Below, in pieces: positions 18,291-27,306 of a stretch of 64,000 nt of DNA. The DNA lies in contig NZ_CP089096.1 of the NCBI RefSeq assembly GCF_021172165.1, forward strand, positions 744,001-808,000, in the 5' to 3' direction. This stretch comes from Flavobacterium channae. Its GTDB lineage: Bacteria; Bacteroidota; Bacteroidia; Flavobacteriales; Flavobacteriaceae. How positions within the stretch are numbered: position 1 is the first letter of the stretch; every line of letters starts with the position of its first letter. The translations under genes and the position numbers were made by a program. The notes under the pieces were generated by a model. It was not told the DNA's origin. It searched no databases and was given only the letters and a program-made list of their open reading frames with translations.

Positions 18291-18323
18291 AAAAAGCCGC
18301 TAATTAATTAGCGGCTTTTTTTT
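18291..18323. terminator. Bidirectional terminator between convergent genes
   Basis: Perfect 15-base palindromic arms, AAAAAGCCGCTAATT and its complement, with T runs on both strands. It serves the hypothetical gene (plus) and the isomerase operon (minus). Confidence 0.9.
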
Positions 18324-18324
18324 G

Positions 18325-19335
18325 TTATTGGTTGATTTTGATAAGTTCAATCTCAAATATTAAATCAGCATTTGGTGGAATAACCCCGCCAGCTCCTCTT
18401 TCTCCGTAAGCTAAATTTGAAGGAATATAAAACTTGTATTTAGAACCTTCAGGCATTAATTGAACACCTTCTGTCCATCCTTTAATTACTTGATTTAATC
18501 CAAAATCAATTGTTTCTCCTCTTTGTACACTACTGTCAAATACTTTACCATCTAAGAACATTCCAGTATAATGAACTTTTACGTTACTTGTTGCAACTGG
18601 TTTGTTTCCTGTTCCTTCTTGAAGAACAATATATTTTAAACCACTTGCTGTAGTAGCTGCATTAGCAAATTCTTTTAAAGCTTTTTCTTTAGCTTCTTTT
18701 TGTTTTTCAGCAGCTTCTTTTTCAGCAGCTTCTTTTTTAGCAAAGTAATCAGCAAATGTTTTTTCAGCATTGAATTTTTTTGCTTCTTTTCCTACTCGGA
18801 TTATTTTAACAGATGTTATTACATCATTTTGAGCAATTTTGTCCACTACTTCTTGTCCGCTTACAACATGTCCAAAAACAGTATGTCTTCCATCTAAATG
18901 AGGTGTTGCTTTATGTGTAATGAAAAATTGACTTCCATTTGTGCCAGGTCCAGCATTTGCCATCGATAAAATTCCTTTTCCAGAATGTTTTAAATCAGCA
19001 ACTATTTCATCATCAAATTTATAACCTGGATGACCGGCTCCAGTTCCGTCTGGGCATCCACCTTGAATCATAAAATCAGCAATAACTCTGTGGAATTTTA
19101 ATCCATTGTAATATGGTTTTCCTTTGAATTTCGCATCTGCTTTTGGGTTTTTACCTTCAGCTAATGAAACAAAGTTGGCAACTGTAATTGGCGTTTTTTT
19201 GTATTCCAATTCAACTACAATTTTTCCTTTTACAGTATTTATTTCAGCAAAGATCCCTTCTTGCTTTTTGTTTTGTGCTAGAGTTGTTGTAACAAAACTT
19301 AGAACAACTATGATAGATTTGATTATATTCTTCAT
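18325..19335 (-). CDS. Exported cyclophilin-FKBP fusion peptidyl-prolyl isomerase
   Basis: Two-domain peptidyl-prolyl cis-trans isomerase of 336 aa. A signal peptide (about residues 1-20, ending TTLAQ) is followed by a cyclophilin domain (about 25-180) with the active-site blocks [15 protein letters not shown] and [23 protein letters not shown] Lys/Glu/Ala-rich helical linker (about 195-225) leads to an FKBP domain (about 232-336) with KVHYTGMFLDGKVFDSS and AYGERGAGGVIPPNADLIFEIEL. It probably assists folding of periplasmic or outer-membrane proteins. It is the last gene of the gldI cluster and a second, lipidated version of the same architecture lies directly upstream. Confidence 0.93.
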   Translation of the reverse strand: MKNIIKSIIVVLSFVTTTLAQNKKQEGIFAEINTVKGKIVVELEYKKTPITVANFVSLAEGKNPKADAKFKGKPYYNGLKFHRVIADFMIQGGCPDGTGAGHPGYKFDDEIVADLKHSGKGILSMANAGPGTNGSQFFITHKATPHLDGRHTVFGHVVSGQEVVDKIAQNDVITSVKIIRVGKEAKKFNAEKTFADYFAKKEAAEKEAAEKQKEAKEKALKEFANAATTASGLKYIVLQEGTGNKPVATSNVKVHYTGMFLDGKVFDSSVQRGETIDFGLNQVIKGWTEGVQLMPEGSKYKFYIPSNLAYGERGAGGVIPPNADLIFEIELIKINQ

Positions 19336-19354
19336 TTTATAATTTTAATTAAGA

Positions 19355-20434
19355 TTATCTAATTTCTAAAAGTTCAACTTCAAAAATAATATTTGCATTT
19401 GGTGGAATTACATCTCCAGCTCCTTGTTGTCCATAACCCAAATTAGACGGAATGTAAAGCATTAATTTATCACCAAAGTTCATCATGTTTACTCCTTCGT
19501 TAAAACCAGGAATAAAAGGTAAATTTCCAATGGTTACAGGATAACCTGAATATCCATCTTGATTGGCTCTGTTTTGATCAAATTTGCCATAAAGTCTAGC
19601 AACATCTTCATAGCTTGTATCAAATAATTGACCATTTTCTAAATAACCAGCATAATGAATTTTAACTTGATTTCCGTTTGAAGGTTTTTTGTCAGTTCCT
19701 TTTTTAATAACTTGATAAATTAAACCAGATGCTGTTTTTGTACCAGTAGCTTTTAAAGTTGCTATTTCTTTTGCTTTACTTTCAAGAATTTGTTTGTTTT
19801 TTTCTTCTGCTTCTTTAATTTCTTTAGCTACAGAAGAGTAGTAGTTTTTAAAAATTTTCAATGCATCGAATTTTTTTGCTGCACTTCCAATTCTAATGAT
19901 AGTAACTTTTTCAATTACATCGTCAACTTCAATTGTGTTTACAACGTCCAAACCTTCAACAACTTCACCAAATACTGTGTGCATATTGTCTAACCAAGGA
20001 GTTTCTTTATGTGTAATGAAGAATTGACTTCCGTTTGTAGATGGACCAGCATTCGCCATCGATAAAATTCCGGATTTTGAATGTTTTAAATCGGGATGAA
20101 ATTCATCTTTAAATTTATAACCTGGACCTCCAGAACCATCTCCATTTGGATCACCACCTTGAATCATGAAATCTGCAATTACTCTGTGGAATTTTAATCC
20201 ATCATAAAATGGTTTTCCTTTGAATTCTTGACTAACAAATGGGTTTTTACCTTCTGCTAATGTTACAAAGTTAGCAACGGTATTAGGAACTTTTTGAAAT
20301 TCTAAATTTACAATAATGTTTCCTTTTGATGTTTCAATATCGGCATATAATCCCTCTTTTAATGAATCATACGATTTTGTACAAGAGGAAAAAAAAGTAA
20401 TAATACTTACTAATAAAATTGAGGTAATTTTCAT
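19355..20434 (-). CDS. Lipoprotein cyclophilin-FKBP fusion peptidyl-prolyl isomerase
   Basis: Same architecture as the next gene but 359 aa and lipidated. The lipobox is FFSSC (Cys18). The cyclophilin domain is at about 28-185 ([36 protein letters not shown]). A charged linker precedes an FKBP domain at about 240-359. The FKBP flap region carries an insertion of about 20 residues ([20 protein letters not shown]) absent from the neighbour, which may change substrate choice. It ends [12 protein letters not shown]. It sits 6 bp after the gldI stop codon and 19 bp before the next gene, a clear operon. It probably faces the periplasm from the inner or outer membrane. Confidence 0.92.
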   Translation of the reverse strand: MKITSILLVSIITFFSSCTKSYDSLKEGLYADIETSKGNIIVNLEFQKVPNTVANFVTLAEGKNPFVSQEFKGKPFYDGLKFHRVIADFMIQGGDPNGDGSGGPGYKFKDEFHPDLKHSKSGILSMANAGPSTNGSQFFITHKETPWLDNMHTVFGEVVEGLDVVNTIEVDDVIEKVTIIRIGSAAKKFDALKIFKNYYSSVAKEIKEAEEKNKQILESKAKEIATLKATGTKTASGLIYQVIKKGTDKKPSNGNQVKIHYAGYLENGQLFDTSYEDVARLYGKFDQNRANQDGYSGYPVTIGNLPFIPGFNEGVNMMNFGDKLMLYIPSNLGYGQQGAGDVIPPNANIIFEVELLEIR

Positions 20435-20440
20435 TTGGGA

Positions 20441-20998
20441 TTAATTTTTAGCTTGAGTATCTTCTTTAATATCGTTTAAACTTACTGTGCAAATTAAAGG
20501 CTCGTTTGTGCCAATTTTTTTATCATCACCATGATAACCATACGCCATGTGAGAAGGGAATAAGAAAGTAACTTTTTCTCCTTTTTTCATCAATTTAATT
20601 CCATCACGCAATCCCATCATTATGTTTTCTTTGTCTACATAATACGTTTGTGGTTTGGTTTCGGTAGCGGTATAAATGATTCTATTTTTTAAATCTTTAA
20701 TTTCATAATCGAAAAAAGCAATATCTCCACGTTTTGGTGAAGGTGTAGCTTCATTAACTTTAGTTTCGTATTTGTACCAATAGCCTTTAGTTGAAGCTAT
20801 GTACGATTTTAAAGAATCATTTTTAATGATTTCGGCAATTAAATCTTCTTCATCAGCAATTAATACTTTGTTACGCTCAATAGATTCTTTTATAAATGTT
20901 CCCGAAGTGTGAGATATAGGTTTTCTAGCTTGTTGTTGTTGCGAACAACTTGTAAAAAACAATATAACTCCAAAAAGGAATAGGTTTTGAATTCGCAT
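20441..20998 (-). CDS. gldI: Gliding-motility-associated FKBP-type peptidyl-prolyl isomerase lipoprotein GldI
   Basis: Lipoprotein of 185 aa with lipobox FFTSC (Cys18) and a C-terminal FKBP-like domain (about 85-180). The domain includes KRGDIAFFDYEIKDLKNRIIY, MGLRDGIKLMKKGEKVTFLFPSHMAYGY and NEPLICTVSLNDI. GldI is needed for gliding in Flavobacterium johnsoniae and is thought to help fold gliding or secretion proteins in the periplasm. Its length and position next to further isomerases fit that role. It starts 2 bp after the DHH phosphoesterase stop codon. The presence of gldI suggests the organism carries gliding/type IX secretion machinery, although none of the core genes are in this window. 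Confidence 0.9.
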   Translation of the reverse strand: MRIQNLFLFGVILFFTSCSQQQQARKPISHTSGTFIKESIERNKVLIADEEDLIAEIIKNDSLKSYIASTKGYWYKYETKVNEATPSPKRGDIAFFDYEIKDLKNRIIYTATETKPQTYYVDKENIMMGLRDGIKLMKKGEKVTFLFPSHMAYGYHGDDKKIGTNEPLICTVSLNDIKEDTQAKN

Positions 20999-21000
20999 AA

Positions 21001-22011
21001 TTATTTTTTTTCTTTTGCTAAAATAGCAATAAATTGTTGTATAGTTTCTTCTAAATTTGAAAAAGATTTTCCTCCAGCAGCGTTGATATGACCACCACCG
21101 TTAAAATGATTTCGAGCAAATTGATTAACATCAAAATCACCTTGAGATCGGAAAGAAATTTTAATAATTCCTTCTTCTTTGTTTTCAATAAAAATGGCAG
21201 TAAAATCGATGCCTTTTATACTTAATCCGTAATTTACAATACCTTCTGTGTCTCCTTTTTGATGACCAAATTCATTAAGCTCGTCTTGGGTTAACGTAAT
21301 GTAGGTAGTTTTATATTCTGGAAGCATTTTTAAATTTTGTAATGCTTTACCAAGTAATAATAAACGATTGTATGATGAATTATCGAAAAGGAGATTGTGA
21401 ATTTCACTATTGTTAATTCCTTTATCGATTAAATCAGCAACGCATTTGTGAGTAGCGCTTGTTGTTTTTGGGAAACGGAAACTTCCTGAATCAGTTACAA
21501 TCCCAGTATACAAACATGTTGCAACTGTTTTGTTGATTAGGTTTTCATAACCTAATTGGTGAATAAAATCGTAAACCATTTCGCAAGTAGAACCATAATT
21601 GGTATCTGAAAAAGTATAAGTTGCATAACCATCAGGAGCTTGATGATGATCAATCATTATACTTGGAGCCGAAAGGGTTTTTAAAACATTTTCCATTTGA
21701 TCTCCTGTTCTATGAAGCGCATTGAAATCTAATGTAAATAATAATTCCGATTTTTCTAGAATAGCTTTGCAAGTATCAAAACTACGTTCAAATATCATGA
21801 CTTTATTGCTTTCTGGTAACCATGCTAAAAAATCTGGAAATTCATTTGGAGCTATAACAGTAACCTCATGGTTAAGCTGTTTTAGTGTATGATATAATCC
21901 TAAAGTAGAACCCATAGCATCGCCATCAGGGTTTCTGTGAGGTATAATTGTAATTCTTTTTGGTGAAGCTAATAGCGATTTAATAGCTTCAATTTCGTGT
22001 ATCTGCATCAT
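21001..22011 (-). CDS. DHH/DHHA1 phosphoesterase (NrnA-like oligoribonuclease / pAp phosphatase)
   Basis: Cytoplasmic phosphoesterase of 336 aa. The DHH domain shows HRNPDGDAMGSTLGL (about residues 25-39), the LDFNALHRTG block, and the motif IDHHQAPDG (about residue 117) that names the family. The C-terminal DHHA1 domain ends with the nucleotide-binding GGGHINAAGG motif. NrnA-type enzymes degrade short RNA oligonucleotides and dephosphorylate 3'-phosphoadenosine 5'-phosphate. The start is one of two adjacent ATGs (22011 or 22008). It is immediately upstream of gldI, an arrangement I recall for other flavobacteria but cannot check here. Confidence 0.9.
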   Translation of the reverse strand: MMQIHEIEAIKSLLASPKRITIIPHRNPDGDAMGSTLGLYHTLKQLNHEVTVIAPNEFPDFLAWLPESNKVMIFERSFDTCKAILEKSELLFTLDFNALHRTGDQMENVLKTLSAPSIMIDHHQAPDGYATYTFSDTNYGSTCEMVYDFIHQLGYENLINKTVATCLYTGIVTDSGSFRFPKTTSATHKCVADLIDKGINNSEIHNLLFDNSSYNRLLLLGKALQNLKMLPEYKTTYITLTQDELNEFGHQKGDTEGIVNYGLSIKGIDFTAIFIENKEEGIIKISFRSQGDFDVNQFARNHFNGGGHINAAGGKSFSNLEETIQQFIAILAKEKK

Positions 22012-22055
22012 ACTGCGAATATATTATTTTGTAACCTATTCTGCAATTATTATGC

Positions 22056-24080
22056 CTAACGTTTTAAAGTAAAATGGCCTTTTACAGATTTACCATTAGA
22101 AAGTTGAATTTCAAACCAATAATCAGTAGCAGGAAGTGTTTGACCATTAAAAGTTCCGTTCCATCCGTCACCTAATCCAGTTAGCTGTTTTAAGAGTTTT
22201 CCATAACGATCAAAAATAGTAATTGTACTGTTTTCTAGGTTTCTTTTATCAAGGTTTTTGATGAACCAAGTATCGTTGTAACCATCGTTATTAGGTGTGA
22301 AATATTTTGGATAATCTAAGATGTAAAAGGTTTCAAAAACAATTCCACAACCTTTTTTGTCTTGAACAAATACAGTGTATTCGCCAGCTTCTAAATGGTA
22401 AAATATTGGAGAATCTTGATAATTTATGCCATCTAATGAATATTCATAATCTCCTAAACTTGTGTTTGAAATTTCAATTGTAGCGGTATTGTTATCTTGG
22501 AAATCATTGATGTTGATATTGTCTATGGTTGCAATTCCAGAAGCGTCAACTGTAAATGTTTTATCTTTTGTACAATTGGTAGCATTAGTTAATGTTACCG
22601 TGTACGTTCCGGCTGTGGTTACGGTTATTTGTTGTGTTGTTTGAACTGGAGTTGTGTTCCAACTGTAAGAAGTAAATCCAGAACCAGCATCCAAAATCAA
22701 ACTGTTGCTTTCGCATAAACCTAAAGTTTCATCAGTAACAATTTCATTAAATGTGTTGATTGTTAAATTAACTGGATAATCAGTGTAACAACCTTGGATA
22801 TTGGTTACTCTTGCAAATATGGTTTGACTAAAAGCTGTTGTATTAGTATAGCTTGTTGGTAAAGCTGTAGTGCTTGTTTGTGTTTCAAAAAAAGAAACAA
22901 CATAGTTGGCAGGTAAATTAGTAAACAATTGATTTTTGATTGCATTTAAATCAAAAACTGTTTTTCCATCCTGGTTAGCATCAGCGTCACATTCAGTAAA
23001 TGTATCTTCGTTTACAACTAATGTTTCCGCATATTCTATTTTTAGTATTTGGGAAGGAGGAGAACATGTGGTAGTACCAAAATAAATTTCTACAGTATAA
23101 TCTCCCTCAGAAGTAATACTATAAGTCGCATTTATTGCGCCAGGAATTTGATTCCCGTTTAGAAACCATTGGTAACCAGTTGCTCCAGCCTGTGTAGCGT
23201 CAACAGTTAATGTTTCGCCAGGACAAAGAGGGTTTCCTGTTGCAATCAAGCGGTCGTCGCCTAAGTCAATTCCAAAATTAAAACTTCCTCCACCAAGAAA
23301 AATAGCCGAATCAAAACGATAATTTCCCTCATCAGCTATGACTAATTTTATATGATAAGTTTCCCCTGGAATTACATTCGATTGCGCTGTTAAAACTTTA
23401 GTTTGTCCATTGTAATTTGTTGGATGTACTGTTCCATTAAATGCATCAAAATAAGTTTCATTTGCTTGTGGACAAATGGTTCCTGAACCTCTAACAGTGT
23501 TTACTTTAACAGGAATATTTGTTCCTGGAACAACTGCTAAATTTTCATAATTAGGCTCACCATTTTTTTTAAGTAAAAAAGCAAAACCATCAGTATAGTT
23601 ACACTGATTTGACATTGGATTTGATAAGTATTGTTCCGATGAAAAGATGTAATCAAAACTTATACTTGTCCCCAAAGGAACAAAATCAAATTCTAAAATA
23701 GTAGCATTAAAAGTGTTGCTCAATCCTAAAGCCTGATTCAAATCAAGATCTCCATTCCATCCCATACTTCCGCCATCATCAGATAAATAAGAATTTGGAC
23801 CTGGGGCATTGTTTATTTTTCCGGTCGAAAGTATAATTCCGTTTTGAAAAGGGAAAGAAGTACCAGTTGCATCAAAAAAGCCAAAACTCTTTTCACCTGT
23901 GGCAAAATTACCACCTGAAACACTTATATTAAAGACATTAGCACAAGGACTGTTGATTAAAATATCCTCAACTAATTCTTGTGCTGTGTAGTTTTCATCT
24001 ACAGTTATATTTTGTCCGTTTGTTAATTGAAATCCAAACGTTAAAACAAAGACGGAAATGATGTTTTTAAAAGTACGCAT
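22056..24080 (-). CDS. Exported choice-of-anchor L protein with T9SS type B sorting domain
   Basis: Surface or secreted protein of 674 aa with an N-terminal signal peptide ending FQLTNGQ. Residues about 30-270 match the choice-of-anchor L pattern (NGIILSTGKINNAPGPNS, IFSSEQYLSN, DGFAFLLKKNG, FDSAIFLGGGSF). Ig-like or PKD-like strands follow, one with DATQAGATGYQWFLNG. The C-terminal gliding-motility-type domain begins YPKYFTPNNDGYNDTWFI and continues with ITIFDRYGKLLKQL and GWNGTFNGQTLPATDYWF. It is the CHU_C/type B signal for type IX secretion. The binding target is unknown. It lies between the ABC transporter genes and the DHH gene with short gaps. Confidence 0.88.
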   Translation of the reverse strand: MRTFKNIISVFVLTFGFQLTNGQNITVDENYTAQELVEDILINSPCANVFNISVSGGNFATGEKSFGFFDATGTSFPFQNGIILSTGKINNAPGPNSYLSDDGGSMGWNGDLDLNQALGLSNTFNATILEFDFVPLGTSISFDYIFSSEQYLSNPMSNQCNYTDGFAFLLKKNGEPNYENLAVVPGTNIPVKVNTVRGSGTICPQANETYFDAFNGTVHPTNYNGQTKVLTAQSNVIPGETYHIKLVIADEGNYRFDSAIFLGGGSFNFGIDLGDDRLIATGNPLCPGETLTVDATQAGATGYQWFLNGNQIPGAINATYSITSEGDYTVEIYFGTTTCSPPSQILKIEYAETLVVNEDTFTECDADANQDGKTVFDLNAIKNQLFTNLPANYVVSFFETQTSTTALPTSYTNTTAFSQTIFARVTNIQGCYTDYPVNLTINTFNEIVTDETLGLCESNSLILDAGSGFTSYSWNTTPVQTTQQITVTTAGTYTVTLTNATNCTKDKTFTVDASGIATIDNININDFQDNNTATIEISNTSLGDYEYSLDGINYQDSPIFYHLEAGEYTVFVQDKKGCGIVFETFYILDYPKYFTPNNDGYNDTWFIKNLDKRNLENSTITIFDRYGKLLKQLTGLGDGWNGTFNGQTLPATDYWFEIQLSNGKSVKGHFTLKR

Positions 24081-24096
24081 AGCATCGGCAAAGATA

Positions 24097-24951
24097 CTAT
24101 AAATCGCGCTTTTTAAGAATGTAATAAGATGTTAAAATAAATATAATTGTCCATGCTAAAACGATTCCAACAAAGATTGGTTGCACTTGATAATTTTTCT
24201 CAAAAGTTTCGCCAACTGTATTTGAAACTGATTTTACAAAATTCAATCTTGTGAAAGGTTCTACAATTAAATTAGACATCGATTCTAAAGGTAAAACATC
24301 TTTAACCCAATCAATTGCTTCTGTGTTTTTGTCTTGAGGTTTGTAGCCTAAAATATTGTATTTTAAAATAGCATGTCCTACGTTTTCGCCTAAAAACCAA
24401 ACAAATATAAAGCCTAAAGTAAAAGCAGATCGTTTGATTAATAAGGATAAAAACAAACAAAACGAGAAGAATGCTACATGTTTTAAGAAATAAGCAAACA
24501 AATAGCTCATATCAGAAAAAATAATATCAATTTCTGTGTAAGATGAATATTTTAAACCTAAAATTAAACTGATTCCAAACACAAGTAAAGTTGAAACAGA
24601 AGAAAATAAAATAATAGTATAGAATTTAGAAAGTAAAAATTCTTTTTTAGACATTCCGTCAATTAAATTTTGTTTTAATGTTCCGTAGCTAAATTCATTT
24701 GCTACCATAGAAACGATGATAACCGCTAAAAATAATTTAAACCAAGAAGCTACATAAGTCGTAAAATGCCAGATGTAAGGGAAATTAAAAAAGCCACTTT
24801 TTGCTGCTTCAAATTTAAAAGGGCCAAAATCAAATTCTATTAGTGCGATACTTGCTAATAAAAAAAGTGATAAAAAGTATATGATGCTTAATGCACGACT
24901 CGCTTTATTAAGCCATATTTTTTGTAATTCTATATTGATTAATCGTTTCAT
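24097..24951 (-). CDS. ABC transporter permease (ABC-2 type)
   Basis: Membrane protein of 284 aa with six hydrophobic segments: at about residues 18-38, 65-85, 108-130, 146-168, 176-196 and 258-278. It starts MKRLINIELQKIWLNKASRAL. This matches the single-chain ABC-2 permease type encoded next to an ATPase. The substrate cannot be read from the sequence. It starts 10 bp after the ATPase gene stop and ends 16 bp before the T9SS gene. In many flavobacteria such ATPase-permease pairs have unknown roles in export or envelope stress. Confidence 0.85.
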   Translation of the reverse strand: MKRLINIELQKIWLNKASRALSIIYFLSLFLLASIALIEFDFGPFKFEAAKSGFFNFPYIWHFTTYVASWFKLFLAVIIVSMVANEFSYGTLKQNLIDGMSKKEFLLSKFYTIILFSSVSTLLVFGISLILGLKYSSYTEIDIIFSDMSYLFAYFLKHVAFFSFCLFLSLLIKRSAFTLGFIFVWFLGENVGHAILKYNILGYKPQDKNTEAIDWVKDVLPLESMSNLIVEPFTRLNFVKSVSNTVGETFEKNYQVQPIFVGIVLAWTIIFILTSYYILKKRDL

Positions 24952-24961
24952 TTTAAGTTGG

Positions 24962-25852
24962 TTAGTTTGTTAGTTTTAAGAATTGTTCTTCCAAGCTCGT
25001 TTTGCGCTTTAATAAATGCGTTAAAACAATATTCTTGTTAAATAAATATTGATTCAATTCTCCTGCTTCTAAAGGCGCTTTTAAATACACTAAAACTTTT
25101 CCTTCTTGAACTTCAATTTTGTCTACAGCTTGATGTTGAGATACAATTTGAACCAATTCTTCTAAATTATCCGCTTGAAGTTCAAAGAATCCTTCATTTG
25201 CTAACATTTCATCAACAGTTCCTTGATAAAGCGTTACCCCGTAACGTAAAACAATTACATGTGAACATACTTTTTCTACTTCATCTAGTAAATGCGAAGC
25301 TAAAAGTATAGTTGTTCCTTGGTTTGCAATGATTTTAATTAAATCTCTAATTTGACGAATGCCTTGTGGATCTAATCCATTTGTAGGTTCGTCTAAAATT
25401 AAAATTTCAGGATCATTTAAAAGGGCAGAGGCAATTGCCAAACGTTGCTTCATTCCTAAAGAAAACGTTTTGAATTTGCTGTCTTTTCGGTCTAATAATC
25501 CAACCAATTCTAATTTTTCATTGACTTTATCAAAAGGTATGTTTTTGATTTTACAAACCAACTTCAAGTTTTCTTCCGCAGTCATGTATGGATAAAAATT
25601 AGGTCTTTCTATAATTGCACCAACTTTCTTTAATGCATCATGAGTAGAAAGGCTGCCATCAAACCAAGAAAAATCGCCCGAAGTTTTGTTTACGACATTT
25701 AAAACAATTCCTAAAGTGGTTGATTTTCCAGAACCATTTGGTCCTAAAATTCCATAAACATTACCTTTTTTAATTTCAAGAGAAACATTGTTTACCGCAT
25801 GAACCTTTCTAAATTTTTTATGAAGATTTGAGATTTTTAAAATAGTTTCCAA
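24962..25852 (-). CDS. ABC transporter ATP-binding protein
   Basis: ATPase subunit of 296 aa. Walker A is GPNGSGKST (about residues 37-45). The ABC signature appears as FSLGMKQRLAIASAL near residue 134. Walker B is ILILDEPTNGLDPQG near residue 155, and the switch His lies in LLASHLLDEVEK. The C-terminal 90 residues form an extra regulatory-like domain rich in Glu, Val and Leu. Together with the permease it makes a type ABC-2 exporter. It is the first gene of a run of seven minus-strand genes with gaps of 2-44 bp, perhaps one long transcript. Confidence 0.92.
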   Translation of the reverse strand: METILKISNLHKKFRKVHAVNNVSLEIKKGNVYGILGPNGSGKSTTLGIVLNVVNKTSGDFSWFDGSLSTHDALKKVGAIIERPNFYPYMTAEENLKLVCKIKNIPFDKVNEKLELVGLLDRKDSKFKTFSLGMKQRLAIASALLNDPEILILDEPTNGLDPQGIRQIRDLIKIIANQGTTILLASHLLDEVEKVCSHVIVLRYGVTLYQGTVDEMLANEGFFELQADNLEELVQIVSQHQAVDKIEVQEGKVLVYLKAPLEAGELNQYLFNKNIVLTHLLKRKTSLEEQFLKLTN

Positions 25853-25928
25853 GTTTGTTTGTTTTTTGATTTAAAGATAAGACGAACTAAAATTAGTTTT
25901 GTTACGAATTTGAAACTAAACAAAATAA

Positions 25929-25965
25929 AAAATCCCTAATCTTATGGCTCGATTAGGGATTTAGA
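25929..25965 (-). terminator. Intrinsic terminator after the aarF-like gene
   Basis: Stem AAATCCCTAATC / GATTAGGGATTT with a 9-nt loop. On the minus strand it ends in a T tract and lies 20 bp after the aarF-like stop codon. Confidence 0.85.
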
Positions 25966-25984
25966 GGTAATTTTTGGGGCAAAA

Positions 25985-27295
25985 TTAATATTGAATAAAG
26001 TTGTTAATTTTAACATTTGTAGCTTTTAAATCGTGCATTAAATTATACAACCCAAAGAACGTTCTGTTGATGTAAATAAAATGTTTTGATCCTCTATTTC
26101 CATTCATATTTCTTAATTCGGTGTTTTTAGAATAGCGTTCACCTAAATCGGCAATTTGACCAAAAAACTCTTCATCTGAAAAGTCAAATTCTTCCACATG
26201 AAAAGGTCGTGCAAATAAACTTAAGAGTTCATGAAACATTTCGGTAAAGAATTCCACTTCTTCTTTTGTGTCTTCTTTTTTTAATATTTCTAATTCGTAT
26301 AATTTCGATTTAAAGAATTCCGGATTGTTTAGATTTTCTTTTTTTGCTAATTCGAAATAGGGAACATAAAAATCATTCGGAACTTCTTTCATACAGCCAA
26401 AATCTAAAGCGACTAACTTGGTGTCTTTAGTAATTAAGAAATTTCCTGGATGTGGATCGGCATGCACTTTTCTCAAATTGTGCATTTGAAACATATAAAA
26501 ATCCCAAAGTGTTTGTCCTAAAATATTTGATTTTTCAACATCGGTATTGTGAGCGGTGAATTCAGATAAATGTTCACCTGTCATCCAATCCATCGTGATG
26601 ATTTTTTCTGAAGACCATTCTGGATAGTAATTTGGAAATATTAAGTTTGGAATGTTGTTACAAGCTTCAACAATTTCCATACTTTGTTTTACTTCATTGA
26701 TGTAATTGGTTTCTTCAATCAATTTATCTTCAACTTCCTTAAAATATTTATCCGAATCTTTTCCTTTGATGTTGAACATTTTAATGGCAATTGGTTTTAC
26801 CAAAGCTAAATCTGAACTGATACTTTCTGCCACTCCTGGATATTGAATTTTCACAGCAAGTTTTTTCCCATCCTTGGTAGCTTGGTGTACTTGACCAATG
26901 CTAGCCGCATTTATCGAAGTGGCATTGAAGGTATCGTATATTTCGTTTGGTTGTTTTCCAAAATATTTTTTAAATGTTTTATTTACCAATGGCGCTGATA
27001 ATGGTGGAACTGAAAATTGCGCCAACGAAAATTTTTCCACGTAAGCTCTTGGTAAAATATTTTTGTCCATGCTTAACATTTGAGCCACTTTTAAAGCACT
27101 TCCTTTTAATTGCTTTAAACTATCATAAATGTCTTCAGCATTGTTTTTGTTTAGCGACTCTTTAGCTTCTTCTTCTGTTTTGGTGATTTTATCGCCGTAA
27201 TATTTGAGATAATTCACGCCAACTTTGGCACCAGTTTGAATAAGTTTTGATGCTCTTTGAATTTTTGATGTTGGAATACTATCGATTGTTTTCAT
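25985..27295 (-). CDS. AarF/UbiB (ABC1) family atypical kinase
   Basis: Member of the ABC1/UbiB/ADCK family, 436 aa. The KxGQ-like motif is present as LKGSALKVAQMLS (about residues 62-74), so the usual Gly is replaced. The Ala-rich loop is AASIGQVHQA (about 150). The nucleotide Lys lies in LAVKIQYPG, and the catalytic-loop-like HADPHPGNFLI and metal-binding DFGCMKEV follow. Family members support quinone (ubiquinone or menaquinone) biosynthesis as ATPases. It follows a TetR-type regulator gene by 11 bp, suggesting the regulator controls it. Confidence 0.9.
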   Translation of the reverse strand: MKTIDSIPTSKIQRASKLIQTGAKVGVNYLKYYGDKITKTEEEAKESLNKNNAEDIYDSLKQLKGSALKVAQMLSMDKNILPRAYVEKFSLAQFSVPPLSAPLVNKTFKKYFGKQPNEIYDTFNATSINAASIGQVHQATKDGKKLAVKIQYPGVAESISSDLALVKPIAIKMFNIKGKDSDKYFKEVEDKLIEETNYINEVKQSMEIVEACNNIPNLIFPNYYPEWSSEKIITMDWMTGEHLSEFTAHNTDVEKSNILGQTLWDFYMFQMHNLRKVHADPHPGNFLITKDTKLVALDFGCMKEVPNDFYVPYFELAKKENLNNPEFFKSKLYELEILKKEDTKEEVEFFTEMFHELLSLFARPFHVEEFDFSDEEFFGQIADLGERYSKNTELRNMNGNRGSKHFIYINRTFFGLYNLMHDLKATNVKINNFIQY

Positions 27296-27306
27296 ATGGT
27301 TTTTGC

